From: Proteromonas lacertae
Taxonomy: Eukaryota; Sar; Bigyra; Opalinata; Proteromonadidae
Length of the DNA: 64,000 nt
Direction: 5' to 3'
NCBI GenBank assembly: GCA_002245135.1
Contig: NGBS01000305.1
Location: 1 to 64,000, forward strand
The translations under genes and the position numbers were made by a program. The notes under the pieces are model-generated. The model was not told the origin of the DNA and searched no databases. It was given only the letters and a program-made list of their open reading frames with translations. Positions within the stretch are counted from its first letter, which is position 1; each line of letters opens with the position of its first letter. This document shows, piece after piece, positions 1 through 11,239 of this stretch.

Positions 1-370
1 TCATCATCGAAATACATCATTTCACCAATATACTTCATAGTATCACAAAAATAGCATTTCTTTGTTTATTGGGTTTGAATAATCATTAGGCTTGATGAAA
101 TTCTTAGAATTTTCTGATTTTCAATGTATTGAATAATGAAAATAAGTGTATGTAGTCTTTGATGTATATAATAATAGAATGTTGAATGAAATGATATGAG
201 CATGTATATATTAGACTGTTAGAAAGAAAAGAATAGTAAGAGTGTGAGAAACAATGAAAGAGATATAAAATGATGAATTATATGTGATATGAGATGTTTG
301 TGTAAATGATTTTATGTGAATGAATAAGTACTTAGTAATAGTGTTAAAAGGTATTGTTTATATGTAAATA
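1..370. other. AT-rich left edge, no confident gene
   Basis: No gene can be supported here. The first 60 bases, read on the minus strand, contain an open stretch with two Cys pairs that could be the end of an exon running off the window. It is too short to assign. The rest is AT-rich sequence leading into the decayed gene that follows. Confidence 0.3.
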
Positions 371-1535
371 AGATTGGTACAATAACAGGAACTCCTACAG
401 TAACAAGAAAATTAATGACTTACACAATAACTGGTATAGCTGCAAGAGATCAAACAACAAAGACATATACAATCCAATTGGAAGTAATTGCATCAACATG
501 TAGTGTAGATAATGGTTATCCAGCAACGAATGTAGGTGAAAGAGGTCAAATAGCTTGTAGTGAAGGTTATATGGGTTATTCTATAGAACATGTACAGTAT
601 CAGATTCTAAACCAGTTTAGGGAGAAGAAGATTTAACACCAAATATAAAATATAATGTATTAGAATGAATTTTACCTGGTTATCCTACTTTACCAGCTGG
701 TATAACATTCAGTGAAGGTAAATTCAGTGGAAGACCATCCAAATTAATGAAAGAAACATTATAAAGAAATTTTAATGGAATTTATTTACAAAATGTTTAT
801 CTTCAATATTTCCAATACATGTCCAGCTAATGGTGAATGAACAGCAACTTCTGCTTATATACTATGTAAAGATGGTAAGACAGGTATTCTTCAAAGACAA
901 TGTAGAGGTGATAATTACTTAAATCCACAATGGCAAGCTGTAGATGATACAGATTGTAGAGCATATGTAGAAGATCCTCCATTTAGTAAGTGGAAGAATA
1001 ATTGCCAAGATAGAAATCGATTTTACAACTGGTGTATCTGGTCAAGCAGTAAATCCTCAAGCATTTGTGATAATTAGAAATCTATTAATAACTCATTTAA
1101 GAAGTGCAGTTTCATTTGATGTTGATAGAACGAATGTAAGATTAGATTTGGATAGAGCTAATATGGATATGACATCAAATTTAGTAAGAACAGTTGCATT
1201 TATTACAGCTCCAAAGAATTATTGAAATACAATAATCTCAATTACATCTAATATCTTAAAATCTTATTCTTTTGAAAATGATTTACATTCTTCTTCACCT
1301 GATATGGCTTATTCCTCTGTTATTGTCAGACAAACTGATATTTATGAATAACCACAAACTAGATCAGCTGCTAGTAAGACTGGAGAAGCAATTGGTATTT
1401 CATTTGTATAGTTATTGGCAGTTTGATTATTATTAGTTTAGTTGGTTATACAATAATCAACAGAAGAGAACTTGTTGTAAAGACATCTCACCAAGAAAGA
1501 GAATTTATTTAACATGAAGTTGATTTAGAGAAATA
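371..1535 (+). pseudogene. Decayed gene for a type I membrane surface protein with an Ig-like (He_PIG) domain
   Basis: Translated pieces in changing frames read as one protein. An Ig-like segment has the pattern ITGTPT followed by YTITG, typical of He_PIG domains. Then come a Cys-containing extracellular stretch (about 500-960), a longer ectodomain remnant (about 1020-1350), a hydrophobic membrane helix near 1410-1455 (IVIGSLIIISLVGY) and a short basic tail starting NRREL. At least five in-frame stops or frame changes interrupt it, for example near 637, 1225, 1350 and 1410. The clear order of ectodomain, membrane helix and tail suggests a former cell-surface receptor or adhesin. The N-terminal part is not recognisable. 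I infer a pseudogene; no intron arrangement that I tried restores the frame. Confidence 0.6.
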
Positions 1536-1544
1536 AAGATGATA

Positions 1545-2560
1545 TATATTAATAGTATATCTATGATATAAGAAAACAGATTAAGAAATACTCTTTATTT
1601 GAAAGTGTAAAAAATCTTAATGTAGAAGAAGATGTAGTAGATTATGCCAAGATGAATATATTATCTCTAGATTTGTGTGTATTGTAAAAACAAAAGTAAT
1701 TATTTGATGAATTATTATTGTGATATTTTGATGTGAAATAGAAGTGTGATAATTTTGTAATTAAATGAAATACTCAATTGAAGGATTAATAGAAATGGTT
1801 ATTGTTAATATTATAATATGTTTTTTTGTTTTATGTTGATGGTTAAAAAGGAGGAGGAAGAATAGAATGAAAGAAGTAGTTAATATAAATAATCCTTACA
1901 GAATTGCCATTGAAATTAGTTTGAATAATATTTAATATAAGCTATGTAAGTGATTAATATGTATATATGGAAATTGGATTATGATTGGAATATTTTATAT
2001 TTATAATAGAGAATGATGAGAGAAAAGTTTTATATTTTATTTTATATTATTAATATTTTATGTGTGTTGTATATTTGTATAGAAACAATTAATCTTTCAT
2101 TATTCTTCTATTACAATATTTTTAACATCTTATACACAAGAAAACAATACAAACAAATATACAATGAAGGTTTAATAGAGTTTTATTTTATTAACGGTTT
2201 AAAATATGTAAATAATATATATTCCAACTATTTTTTCTTTCTCCTCTTCTTTAACCATCATCATAAAACATAAAATCATATTATAATATTAACAATAACC
2301 ATTTCTATTAATCCTTCAATTGAGTATTTCATTTAAATACAAAATTATCACACTTCTATTTCACATCAAAATATCACAATAATAATTCATCAAATAATAA
2401 CTTTTATTTTTCAATATATACAAATCTAGAGATAATATCATCCTCAAATAATCTACTACATCTTCTTAGATATTAAGATATTTGAAACTTTCAAATCAAG
2501 ACTATTGTTAATCACTTTTTCTATATTCACTTGTCTTACATCATCATATAAATAATCGGA
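1545..2560. repeat. Large imperfect inverted repeat
   Basis: The sequence at about 1545-1860 is repeated as its reverse complement at about 2236-2560, around a spacer of some 375 bases. The inner parts of the arms are closest; 1700-1830 matches 2270-2400 with few differences. The outer parts carry indels. The left arm starts in the cytoplasmic-tail end of the decayed surface-protein gene, so the repeat may be an inverted copy of a gene end rather than a transposon. The spacer has an 86-codon frame at 2013-2273, but it is AT-driven and unconvincing. Confidence 0.7.
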
Positions 2561-2914
2561 ATAATAACATTCATAAATCAAATATCACATCTTTATTTCT
2601 TTAAACTCATTTTATCTTACACAAATTCACATTTTCAACAAATCATCACAATTATGCTCAATCACATCATTTTTAAATTTAAACTATTTTCTACATCTCA
2701 ATAACACCATCAGGTTATTCCACTCTGAAAAGGATTTGAAATCTGTCTCTTTCCTCATTTATTTTGTCCATATAAATGAAATTATTATCAAACATCAGTA
2801 TTATACACTTATATTCACCATAATATATCATTTACACATCAATTTCACAAAAATACTTTTATATTTATAAATATTTAGCCGTTTCTTTCATCATTTTTCA
2901 TTTTTTCTCTTTAA

Positions 2915-3235
2915 ATCATCATTAAGCATAGATAATAATATAATAACATGAATAAATTGATATATAGTATATTTTCTTTTAATATAACATTATTAATATG
3001 ACATTAATTATTTATAAGAAATTATAAAAGAGAGAGTGATATATAAGAAAAAGAGTGAAAAAATAGTCAGAATCGTTCATATCTACAATAAAGCACCTCA
3101 TCCCATCAGAACTGCGAAGTTAAGATTGTACGAGCTATGATAGTAGTACAGTGGGGGACTCTGTGCGAAGTCATAGTAACGATTCTTTTTATTCTTTTTG
3201 TTTATTTCTTTTTGATTCATTCCTTTTATTATGTT
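2915..3235 (+). repeat. 5S unit repeat, intact copy
   Basis: This stretch contains the intact 5S gene with its upstream and downstream flanks. A shortened, diverged copy lies at about 10880-11110 in the same orientation. Both flanks match: an upstream GCATAGATAAT element and GATATATAAGAAA, and downstream T-rich sequence ending near TTTTATTATG. The two copies lie on either side of the 2,395-residue gene at 3345-10599. Confidence 0.65.
3069..3186 (+). rRNA. 5S ribosomal RNA
   Basis: The 118-nt length is typical of eukaryotic 5S. The ends form a perfect nine-base-pair helix I (AGAATCGTT with AACGATTCT). The conserved core is present: AGCACC, CCCATCAGAACT and GAAGTTAAG, then AGTAGTA and a GTGGGGGAC block, which together cover the internal control region recognised by TFIIIA. 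A T-rich run follows immediately as the RNA polymerase III terminator. It stands alone, not in an rDNA array. Confidence 0.93.
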
Positions 3236-3344
3236 GAAAAATACAACACTGGTTTTTACTAACCCAGTTTTAACTCTAACACTTAAGTAAACATCACTAT
3301 AACAATAATAATTATTTGTGTATATTTAATTATTCTTCATCAAT

Positions 3345-6300
3345 CTAATTTTCTTTTACTTCTCTTAATATATCTTTGAGAAAATTTTCATCTGATTCAT
3401 TCATTTTTACTTCTTCATCTCCTTTCCTCAATTCATAATAAAATAAATATGGAACAAATTCCTTGTATTTATCTTCTTCCAATGCAGATATATTATCTAT
3501 TTTATCATCATTAAATACATAGAAATTTTCATCAACAGTAGATTTACAAACTGCAATATAATGATGACCATGATAACAAGAGATTCCTTTTAAATCATAA
3601 ATATAATTTCCTACTATCAATTCTTTACGGTAATGAACAATTGGAATTACAACTGATTTTACATCTTCGTCCATCCTCAATAATTTCTTCACGTTTTTCT
3701 TAACAATCTCCTTCTCATTATCTTTTATAGAAACTTGAAGAACCAATACTTTAGTAAATTTATTTTCATAACAATCTATCATTTCTAATTTTTCATTAAA
3801 TAGTCTTTTGGCACTATTAAGATGATTTAACAGTATACCCAAAAAATGTAACACATCTTGTTGAGTATCTACTTTAAAGTCTTCTCCATCTATTGCACTT
3901 CTAAAATTTTGAAAGTTATTATCTTCATATAATATTGTTGTTGTACTATTACATAAAGAATTAAACAAATTTGAGAATTCATTTTCTATATTATTACTAT
4001 ATCGACCCTTTGGTATGTAGCAATCTCGAAATGGTTTGATATGAGCTAAGCATTGTAATGTTGAGTTCATGTAACAAGTATTATGAAAATATCTCTCAAT
4101 ACCACAAGTATCACCTACATCATTGACTAATACTGTATCTGGTGATGATGGTAGTGGATGTTGTTGTGGTAATGAAGATGATTGTATGCATTGTCTTTTT
4201 GAAAATGGTTCATCATCATCATTATTGTGTTGTGGTGGTGGTGGTGGTGGTGGTTGAAGTTGTTGTGTTAGTGGAGGTTGTGGTGATGGTGATGGTGGTG
4301 ATGATTCTATACGTGGTATTTTTGATGGTTGTTTATCATATTTATCATCACTAAATTCTTTATTTTTTTCTACTACATTAAGTTCTTTCAGTGGATTTCT
4401 GAAAAATAAAATACATATATCATTTCTTTCTCTTATACTATCAAATTGTATATAATTTTTCAAAATTGTATTAAAACTATCACCTTCTTTATATATATAT
4501 CCTTGTAAACTATAATCTCTATTTCTTATACTAATTTTATATTCTATTTCGTAGTTATAACCTATAGAATTAATCACATTTACAATTAGATAATCTGATT
4601 TTACTGTTATATCATTAAAATTTCTACTTTTTAATACTTTATTGTTATTATTTATTTTGAAGTCTATATGATGATTCTGTGAACTTCCTTTTTTTATCTT
4701 TAATTTATTATTAACATCTTTTAAATTTGTTTTATTTACCAATTTTTCTATAATTTCTATTGGTTCAATCTTAACATTACTGAATAACTCTTTCATTTTA
4801 TCTATTGCTTTTGACATTTCGTCTCTCTCATTATTCTTACTTTCATTCAAATACTTATTCAATGCTACTACCACTTCATCAACTTCTTTATTTTTTCCAT
4901 TCTTTACTTCTTCTTCTAACATATACTTGGCATTTTTGACATATTCTTTTAATTGGTTATCACTAAAAATTAAATCTATACATGACATAATACACCAATT
5001 TTTCTTTAAACAATCATTAATTTCATCAGCTTTTAATCTTTTGTTATTACATTTCATAGTTCTAAATTTAATTCCATTTTCTTCTTTTATACCATTTTCA
5101 AATTGAACAAAGTTATTAAATGCTTGGTTAGAATAGAAATTTACTATATCATTATTTGTTGCTATTAAATAATAAATATCTTTTCCAATTACACCATGAT
5201 ATTTCATCAATCTATCATAAATATTTTCATCAATTACTTCATCTCTATCGTTCTTATTTGATGGATGTATTATTACATTATTAATTGAATAAAAAATATC
5301 ATCATCTTTAGCAATAGCTAATTCACCAACATAATAACCTTCTCCTAATGCTTCTGATTTACAACAATTTTTGTTAAAGCTATAAAAAATGTCTTTTAAA
5401 CCATTATCAAATTCTGTTATTCCAACACCTGACCAATTTCTATTGTGAATTATTCTATACCATACTAATTCATTGAATAATATTTTATATAAAGGATGAT
5501 TTTGATTGTTTCTTATTTCGTTATAATAATAATCATGAAATAATTGACATTCTTTTCCACTTAATTTATGACTTACACAATTGTAAACGTATCTAAATAT
5601 TTCTTTTGAAACAAATTCTAATTGATATTTATCAATTGAATCATAATTTTTAACTTTATATTTAAATACATAATGTGATAAATCTGTATCAAATGTATCA
5701 TATTTAACATTATTTTTATATAATTCATTATCATTTTCTAAATTATCATCTGCATTTTGGCATGGACATAGATACTTCTTTATAAATTCATAATAACCCA
5801 TATCTGAAGCTATTGTATTTATGCATTTCGTATATATATCATTCCAATATTTTCTTCCTTCATAATAAACATCGTATATTGCTGCAAAATATAAATGTCT
5901 TGGAACATTGTTATATAATGGTAGAAATTTATCAATTACTTTGCCTAAATCGTGTGGTAAACATTTGTTTTTCCATTTCACTATTTCATCATCACTGCAA
6001 ATATCTAAATAGAAATATATCTTTTTATAATCATCAAATCTTTTTATATTTGAATAATTCTTACTATCTGGAGAACTTATATTTATAATTATTTCATATC
6101 CATTATATTCGTCAGAGGGAATATTAACTGAATCACATATGATTATGTCAGAAGAAATTTCATTTTTCTCTAAGTGATAATTATTTAAATAGCATTTATC
6201 TTCCTCTGGTATAACATCATGATCTTGCTTAGAACTCTTATAATATGCAAAACTTAATTTAGGAATTTTTAATTCTTTCTTCAATTCAATGAATTTGGTT

Positions 6301-9300
6301 ATAAAATAAATTATAAAGGAGGATTTTCCACATCCTGGCTGGCCTCTCAATAGATAATAGCTTTTCTGCTGTACTTTTACATCTTCGTCAATTTTTATCT
6401 TTTCTTTTTCATAATTATCTATAATTCTTTTTAATTTTCTCTTCTGCTGTTTAACAATTTCTTCCCTCTTTTCTTTATTATACAAATCGGATTGATTATA
6501 TTCGACATTCAAATAAGTCAATAGTGATTTAAAAATTTCATATTTACTATAATATTTACTTAATAAATTGTATAAAATATTGTTTTTTATTCTTTCCCAA
6601 TAGAGTTTATAGAAATCTCTTACTAATATATAATTCGTTGGATATTGGAATATCTTAACATGATCAGGTAATTTTATGAATGATTCATTTTGATAAAATT
6701 TAGGAATATTATCATCTCTATTAAATATTAATCTCATATAATCAAAAGCTATTTAATTATATATAAAAAATATAAAAATAATACATGATCTTTGAGAAGT
6801 TGTATTTGGATTAATTGGTTTATATTGAAGAAGATTATTTTGACTATAAGGTAATATGTTAACAATTGCATTAGCATCTACATTATTCATTACATGAGAA
6901 AGATCATTTCTAAAAAACTGCTCCATCATATTATTATTTTCCATATTAATTAGACTATTAGATTGATAATTACTTAACAAATTCTGTATTAGATTGATAC
7001 TTTCCTCACTAATTCGAATTGTTGGATGATTAATTATACTATTTGATGGTAAATTATTCTGATCATTAGGTAATGAAGGAGTAATTGGAACTGTCTCTGA
7101 CTTTGATTTTGTTTTATCATCAATATAAGTATCATTTTCAATATCCTTATCTGTATCTTTACTAATTACATTATTATTATTATTATTATTATTTTCTGGT
7201 TCCATATGATTATTAGTTGTTGGATGATTAATTATACTATTTGATGGTAAATTATTCTGATCATTAGGTAATGAAGGAGTAATTGGAACTGTCTCTGACT
7301 TTGATTTTGTTTTATCATCAATATAAGTACCATTTTCAATATCCCTATCTGTATCTTTACTAATTACATTATTATTATTATTATTATCATTTTCTGGTTC
7401 CATATGATTATTAGTTGTTGGATGATTAATTATATTATTTGATGGTAAATTATTCTGATCATTAGGTAATGAAGGAGTAATTGGAACTGTCTCTACTTTA
7501 TCACTTTCTGTATTTGAAGTAGATGTTGATTGTAACTTACCATCAACATAAATATCATAATTATCATCAACAAGAGTTACTACAATTCTAGGTTTATTAA
7601 CTACATCAAACACATATCTTGCTATACAAAATGTTATTGATTTACATTCTTCACAATAGAATGTTACATTTCTATTTGGAATAATAACTTTAGTTGCTTT
7701 ATTCTCATTCTTTATATATCCAAATACATATTTACATCTTCTAGTTATAGTTTTTTCTTTACCACAATAACTACATTTTAATTTTTCATTTATTTCACAT
7801 TCTACATCACCTCCTATTCTTTCAATTTCATTCAGTAATTTATCATATTTTTTATTATCAACACTTCTTTCTTCTATTACTCCATCTTTATTTATTATAC
7901 ATGTTATTGGACAATCATGACTACTTAATATTCTATTAAACTTTTTCATTCCTTCATCATATGTTTCACATAACATATTTGATATATCCAAGGTTATAAA
8001 ATTACAATCTATAAAACTTCTCAATGCTTTATTCTTTCTTATTTTATTTATCAAAGTTTTAGTAAAGATTATACTACTATTTTCAATATCTAATTCTTTT
8101 CTTTTGTCATTTTCATAAAATATTTTATTATCATTCAAATGAGAATTGTTTATTTTGATTTTTTCTATCTGTTGGTAAGGAATTATCTCATCTCTTTTCT
8201 CTATTCTATTGAACTGAAGGCTTACTCTATTTTCTGCTTCTATTTTTGCTTTTGATTTTTCTTTTTCTTTTGTTTTTGCTTTTTCTTCTGTTTTTGCTTT
8301 TTCTTCTGTTTTTGCTTTTTCTTCTGTTTTTGCTTTTTCTTCTACTTCTTCTTCTTCTTCTTTTTCATTTTGTATATTATCCTTTAATCTATCATATCCA
8401 GGATAAACACGATTCATATAACCAATCATTTTACTTAATAGTTCTTTTCCATATGAACTAAAATCACAACTATCTTCAGGAGTTATTTTAACAGTACTGT
8501 TAGGATGAGGATTTACCATAGTTATTACAAATCTAGGATTATTATAATCTTTACAACAATCATCTATTTTTTGAACTAATTTTTCACTATCATTTATTAC
8601 TTTCATTTCATTCTTTATTGCTTTAATAATTGAACTCTTTCTTTCTATAGTTACTTTTTTTTCTTCTGCCTCATTAGTAACTTTATCAATTTCTTGTTGT
8701 AGTAATGAATCATAAGCATGATCTTTGGCATCTCTTATTAACTTAATCAATCTCCATCTTAGTTCATATTCTTCAACACTTCTATTATCTATTCTTCTTT
8801 TATTTCCATTATCTTTAATTACAGTATGACTATCATTTTTCTCTAATTTACTCTCCACTTCACTTTTTAAACTTGTATTATCATTTAACTTCATTTTTTT
8901 ATTTGGTGATGGATATATCTTTTCAATAACTTCATCAATATTTTTCTCATCAATTTTCTCTATTTTTTCAGTATTTTCAATTTTTTCAATTTCTTCTTTA
9001 CTTAATCTCTTTTCTATTTCTGTTTTTATGTATTCAATCTTACTATTGTTATAATTCTCAGAAATATCTTCTGTCACTAAAGACTCAGGTGTATACTATA
9101 TTAATTAGATAAATAAATATATATACTCCACAGTAATATAAACTATTGGATAATTGATCTAATAATCTTTCATTATATGATATACATTCTGCTAATCCTA
9201 CTGATAATTGATTTTTATTCTCATTTCCAGTATTTTGTAATTTTTTATTATATTCATCTATTTTTGTTAGGTTATAAACATATTCATAACATATTTCTTT

Positions 9301-10599
9301 CATCTTTCTTTTTCTTATCTCTAGTGTTTCCTGATATAGTACTTTCATTAATATTGAAACAGTTTTAACCAAATTATGATTATTACTTACAGTTACTTGA
9401 TATCCATTTATACATTCATTATTTATCTCAATTCCATCAACTGCTGGAAAATTCTTTCTAAATGAACAATTTATAAATAATGGTAACTGTTTTTTATTCA
9501 ACTGTGGTAAATCTGATTCATTCATTATTATCTTATTCTCCATTTCTTCATTTAACATCTTTATACACAACACTAAATGTTCATAATACCAACCACACTC
9601 ACTTCCTAGTTTGTTATTTACTTTTGTTTCATAATCATTAATACTATGATCATTTTCTATTTCATCTTTTAATAGGTCCAAAAAGGTATTAAAATTCTTT
9701 ACATTAACAAAACTTTTATCTGTTTTCATTGCTTTATTTCTAATATAATCAGATATAAATCTCAATTTTTCAGGTATGTCAGTTACTTTTTCAACATCAT
9801 AAATAAAAACATTCTCATTATATTTATTTTTAATATAATATTCAATTTTACCATCAAATTCACTAATTGCTAATCCTGTATTTATAGTATATAATCCAGG
9901 AATTCCCCCATAAATATCGGTTTTATGTTTAGAACTATTCTTCTCCCAAAACAACGTCATTTCATATATATCAAATGGAAGAATACAATACTGTATTGGA
10001 GATCTTTTGGACCTCATCACTTTATATTTAGACAAATCTGGAGATGTAACAAGTATTACAACATCAAAATCACTATACTCATCCTCACTAATTGATTTAT
10101 TTTCACTGATCATTATTGACTTATCTCCTTGTTTTTCTATTAATGCTGATGATTCTTCATATACTGATGAATTGGAATTCTTCACAAAATATTTATTTTT
10201 TTTGTATCTATATATCACTTGATAATTTTTATATTTAATGGATATAAATTCATTTAATAAATACATACAAAACATTGTTTTACCTATTAATCTATTACCA
10301 TACACCAAAAAATTCTTTTGCCTTGGGAATGGCTTATCCATGTATTTCTTCATATCTTCATATATCTCATTGTAACAGTTTCTGATAATAAAGAATATAT
10401 CTTCATCAGTAGGATTATGGTTAGCATCAACAAAAGCATATGTTAAACTAACGACATCATTACAGCCATGTTCAGCTTTTTTAAAAACTATTTCTTCCTT
10501 TCCTCTCTTTTGAAGTTCTTCATAAGACAATTTTGGGTAATCAACTATCTTTGGCTGACCTATTTCATGAATTAATGAATTAACATATATGTCATTCAT
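3345..10599 (-). CDS. Giant Crinkler/RHS-type effector-like protein: two P-loop NTPase modules plus ubiquitin-specific protease
   Basis: Three long frames join into one 2,395-residue protein after removal of introns at 9096-9126 (31 nt) and 6749-6784 (36 nt). Both splices keep the frame. Module B (residues about 1-490) has Walker A GNRLIGKT at 101-108, LVTSPD ending at 188 and GGIPG at 231-235. The middle part (about 490-1260) is Lys/Glu-rich, with a CxxC...CxxC zinc ribbon and tandem repeats. Module A has Walker A GQPGCGKS at 1397-1404, then ISSPD and NVPR motifs. The C-terminus is a USP: Cys box NTCYMNS with Cys2153, and His box GHHY at 2323-2324 followed by NDD. The header, P-loop, SPD and (G/N)xPR order matches Crinkler/RHS (CR) NTPases as I know them. 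The inferred role is an effector or conflict protein that removes ubiquitin. A homologous module pair occurs at 56.3-59.6 kb. The family name is inference; the joining and motifs are seen directly. Confidence 0.8.
7020..7480 (-). repeat. 198-bp in-frame tandem repeat inside the giant gene
   Basis: The same segment begins at 7021, 7219 and 7417, a period of exactly 198 bases (66 codons), with two full units and a partial third. Each unit encodes a Pro/Asn-rich block beginning ETVPITPSLPND, an Asn run of variable length and a charged DKTKSKSE end. The units are nearly identical, which implies recent expansion or homogenisation. The product is probably a disordered linker between the zinc-ribbon region and the second P-loop module. 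Confidence 0.9.
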
Positions 10600-10672
10600 T
10601 TTTAGTAATTATCAGTGGATATAAGAAAAGATAAATGAATAGAAGTGAATAGAAGAAAATAGAAGAATAGAA

Positions 10673-10867
10673 ATGTTCAGTATATTTCAATTCCTATATT
10701 TATCAAGAAAATTGAAGATGTTCAGTGTATTTCAATTCCTATATTTATCAAGAAAAGTAAAAATGTTCAGTATATTTCAATTCCTATAATTATCAAAACA
10801 ATTGAAGATGTTCAGTATATTTCAATTCCTATATTTATCAAGAAAATTGAAGATGTTCAGTATATTT
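10673..10867. repeat. 45-bp tandem repeat upstream of the giant gene
   Basis: Four full units start at 10673, 10718, 10763 and 10808, followed by a partial fifth at 10853. Each begins ATGTTCAGTATATTTC and ends near AAATTGAAG, with only a few substitutions between units. The array starts 74 bases upstream of the ATG of the 3345-10599 gene, in its promoter region, and lies beside the 5S-like copy. There are no spacers, so it is not a CRISPR array. Confidence 0.9.
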
Positions 10868-10879
10868 GAGTTTATATTT

Positions 10880-11110
10880 TCGCTTTAAGTCATAATTACG
10901 CATAGATAATGATATAGAAACATGATTAAGACTTATTAGTTATTGATAAGAAATAGAAAAGATGTGATATATAAGAAATACATATAGAATACTCAAGAAA
11001 TTTTTATATCTACCATGGTATTACAATGGTGCACTCTGTGCTAATTCATAGTAACGATTCTATTTATTCTTTTGGCTTATTTTATTTTTCTTTCTTTTTA
11101 TTATGCTGTG
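10880..11110 (+). repeat. 5S unit repeat, truncated copy
   Basis: This is the second, diverged copy of the 2915-3235 segment, in the same orientation. It contains the 5S pseudogene, with recognisable flanks on both sides (GCATAGATAATGATAT upstream; TTCTTTTTATTATG downstream). With the intact copy it brackets the giant gene. Confidence 0.6.
10998..11064 (+). pseudogene. 5S rRNA pseudogene with internal deletion
   Basis: It keeps the early ATATCTAC segment and the 3' third (TGGTGCACTCTGTG then TCATAGTAACGATTCT). The central CCCATCAGAACT...GAAGTTAAG block that holds most of the internal promoter is missing. The 5' strand of helix I is also lost, so it should be neither transcribed nor folded as 5S. 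Confidence 0.8.
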
Positions 11111-11239
11111 GAGGTGTAAAAACAATAAAATTACTCAAACAAATAGAACCATAGTCAATCGAAAATTAATGAGCATGATTTATGCTGATCATTATATTTT
11201 TATAAAACTTAAAACACTTACAAAAGCATAAAATGCAAT

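Noticed and set aside
371-1535. Alternative genetic code reading TGA or TAA as sense
   Set aside because: Conserved genes such as delta-COP (TGA), cyclophilin (TAA) and Vps34 (TAA) stop at the expected place, so the internal stops here reflect decay or error.
2013-2273. Small 86-codon gene
   Set aside because: Its Phe/Ile/Tyr/Asn-rich translation is what AT-rich DNA gives by chance, it overlaps the right arm of the inverted repeat and shows no domain.
4142-4354. Plus-strand frame rich in Val and Met
   Set aside because: It is the antisense of Pro/Gln/Asp low-complexity codons in the USP-containing gene. Similar shadows over repeats at 8246-8461, 35092-35388 and 50683-50947 were dropped for the same reason.
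6753-9077. A separate 774-codon gene starting at GTG 9077
   Set aside because: It has no ATG at its start and joins in frame to both neighbours through short GTAT...TAG introns, so it is the middle exon of one gene.
10673-10867. CRISPR-like array
   Set aside because: The units are contiguous without spacers, and the surrounding genome is eukaryotic.
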